Positions 63,898-64,000 of a stretch of DNA of 64,000 bases are shown here, piece after piece. Numbering within the stretch: position 1 is the stretch's first letter; each line of letters opens with the position of its first letter. Under the pieces are notes generated by a model that saw only the letters and a list, made by a program, of their open reading frames with translations, ran no database searches and was not told where the DNA came from. This DNA comes from Saprospiraceae bacterium (GTDB lineage Bacteria; Bacteroidota; Bacteroidia; Chitinophagales; Saprospiraceae). The position numbers and the translations under genes were made by a program. Where the stretch lies: the NCBI GenBank assembly GCA_022448955.1, contig JAKVCU010000063.1:1-64000 (forward strand), read 5' to 3'.

Positions 63898-64000
63898 ACT
63901 CATAAATATCTAGTAGATATATGAACTTATATCTTTTCGAGTATTGTTATTTACAATCTTAGTTATTTTTAAAATATCATAAAAAAGAAATTTTTAAATG

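Larger units (their letters stand above)
63558..64000. other. 443-bp right-edge region with operator, promoter and repeat copy D
   Basis: No gene. It contains the DsrE promoter and palindrome (63604-63661) and repeat copy D (63771-63897). The last 100 bp are plain AT-rich DNA. Confidence 0.7.

Overview
The window is a chromosomal stretch of a Bacteroidota bacterium, most likely from the Saprospiria/Lewinella side of the phylum. The lineage is inferred from gene content: there is no rRNA gene to confirm it. Supporting evidence: five secreted proteins with or near type IX secretion (T9SS) C-terminal tails, including one gliding-type (CHU) tail; DUF4397, WG-repeat, DUF3467 and DUF3667 proteins; AT-rich leaders with almost no Shine-Dalgarno sequence; and promoters of the Bacteroidota type (TTTG, about 20 nt, TAnnTTTG), best seen before ndk. 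There are no rRNA or tRNA genes, CRISPR arrays, phage genes or intact transposases.

Layout. 1-7.1 kb: a Tat-exported TRAP solute-binding protein (cut by the left edge), a lone GH13 amylase, a decayed 1-kb gap, and two tandem arylsulfotransferase-like secreted proteins. 7.2-12 kb: trkA-trkH potassium uptake and pgi. 12-17 kb: minus-strand operons (META lipoprotein, ArnT-like glycosyltransferase, FGE-like lipoprotein; amidase, Tat-exported TIM-barrel isomerase). 17.5-22.4 kb: TRAP permease dctQM, a glucosaminidase divergent from a GlcNAc-kinase-like gene, and pfkA. 22.4-37 kb: housekeeping genes (prfB with a programmed +1 frameshift, FKBPs, nrnA, ndk, mutS2, aroC, pirin, CDGSH, marR, topA-DUF3467). 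37-44.3 kb: two related DUF4397 surface proteins, one with six tandem units. 44.5-49.9 kb: an unusual Hsp100/Clp-type ATPase, then kdsC-ubiA-maf. 49.9-64 kb: a lectin/CHU secreted protein, a WG-repeat protein coupled to an RluA-type pseudouridine synthase, an SGNH hydrolase with a LigT-like protein, a SpoU methyltransferase, a Crp/nitroreductase/DJ-1 cassette, DUF3667, pyrC and a DsrE-like gene behind an operator-bearing promoter.

Most notable: (1) the Clp-type ATPase has a weakened first ATPase module, an intact second one, and a C-terminal region resembling the decoding part of a class-I release factor without its GGQ domain; (2) an intergenic repeat family of about 160-180 bp with imperfect terminal inverted repeats is present in four clear copies and one remnant; (3) prfB keeps a textbook AGGAGG-dependent frameshift in a genome that otherwise hardly uses Shine-Dalgarno sequences; (4) a perfect TTGCAAC-type palindrome overlies the promoter of the DsrE-like gene.
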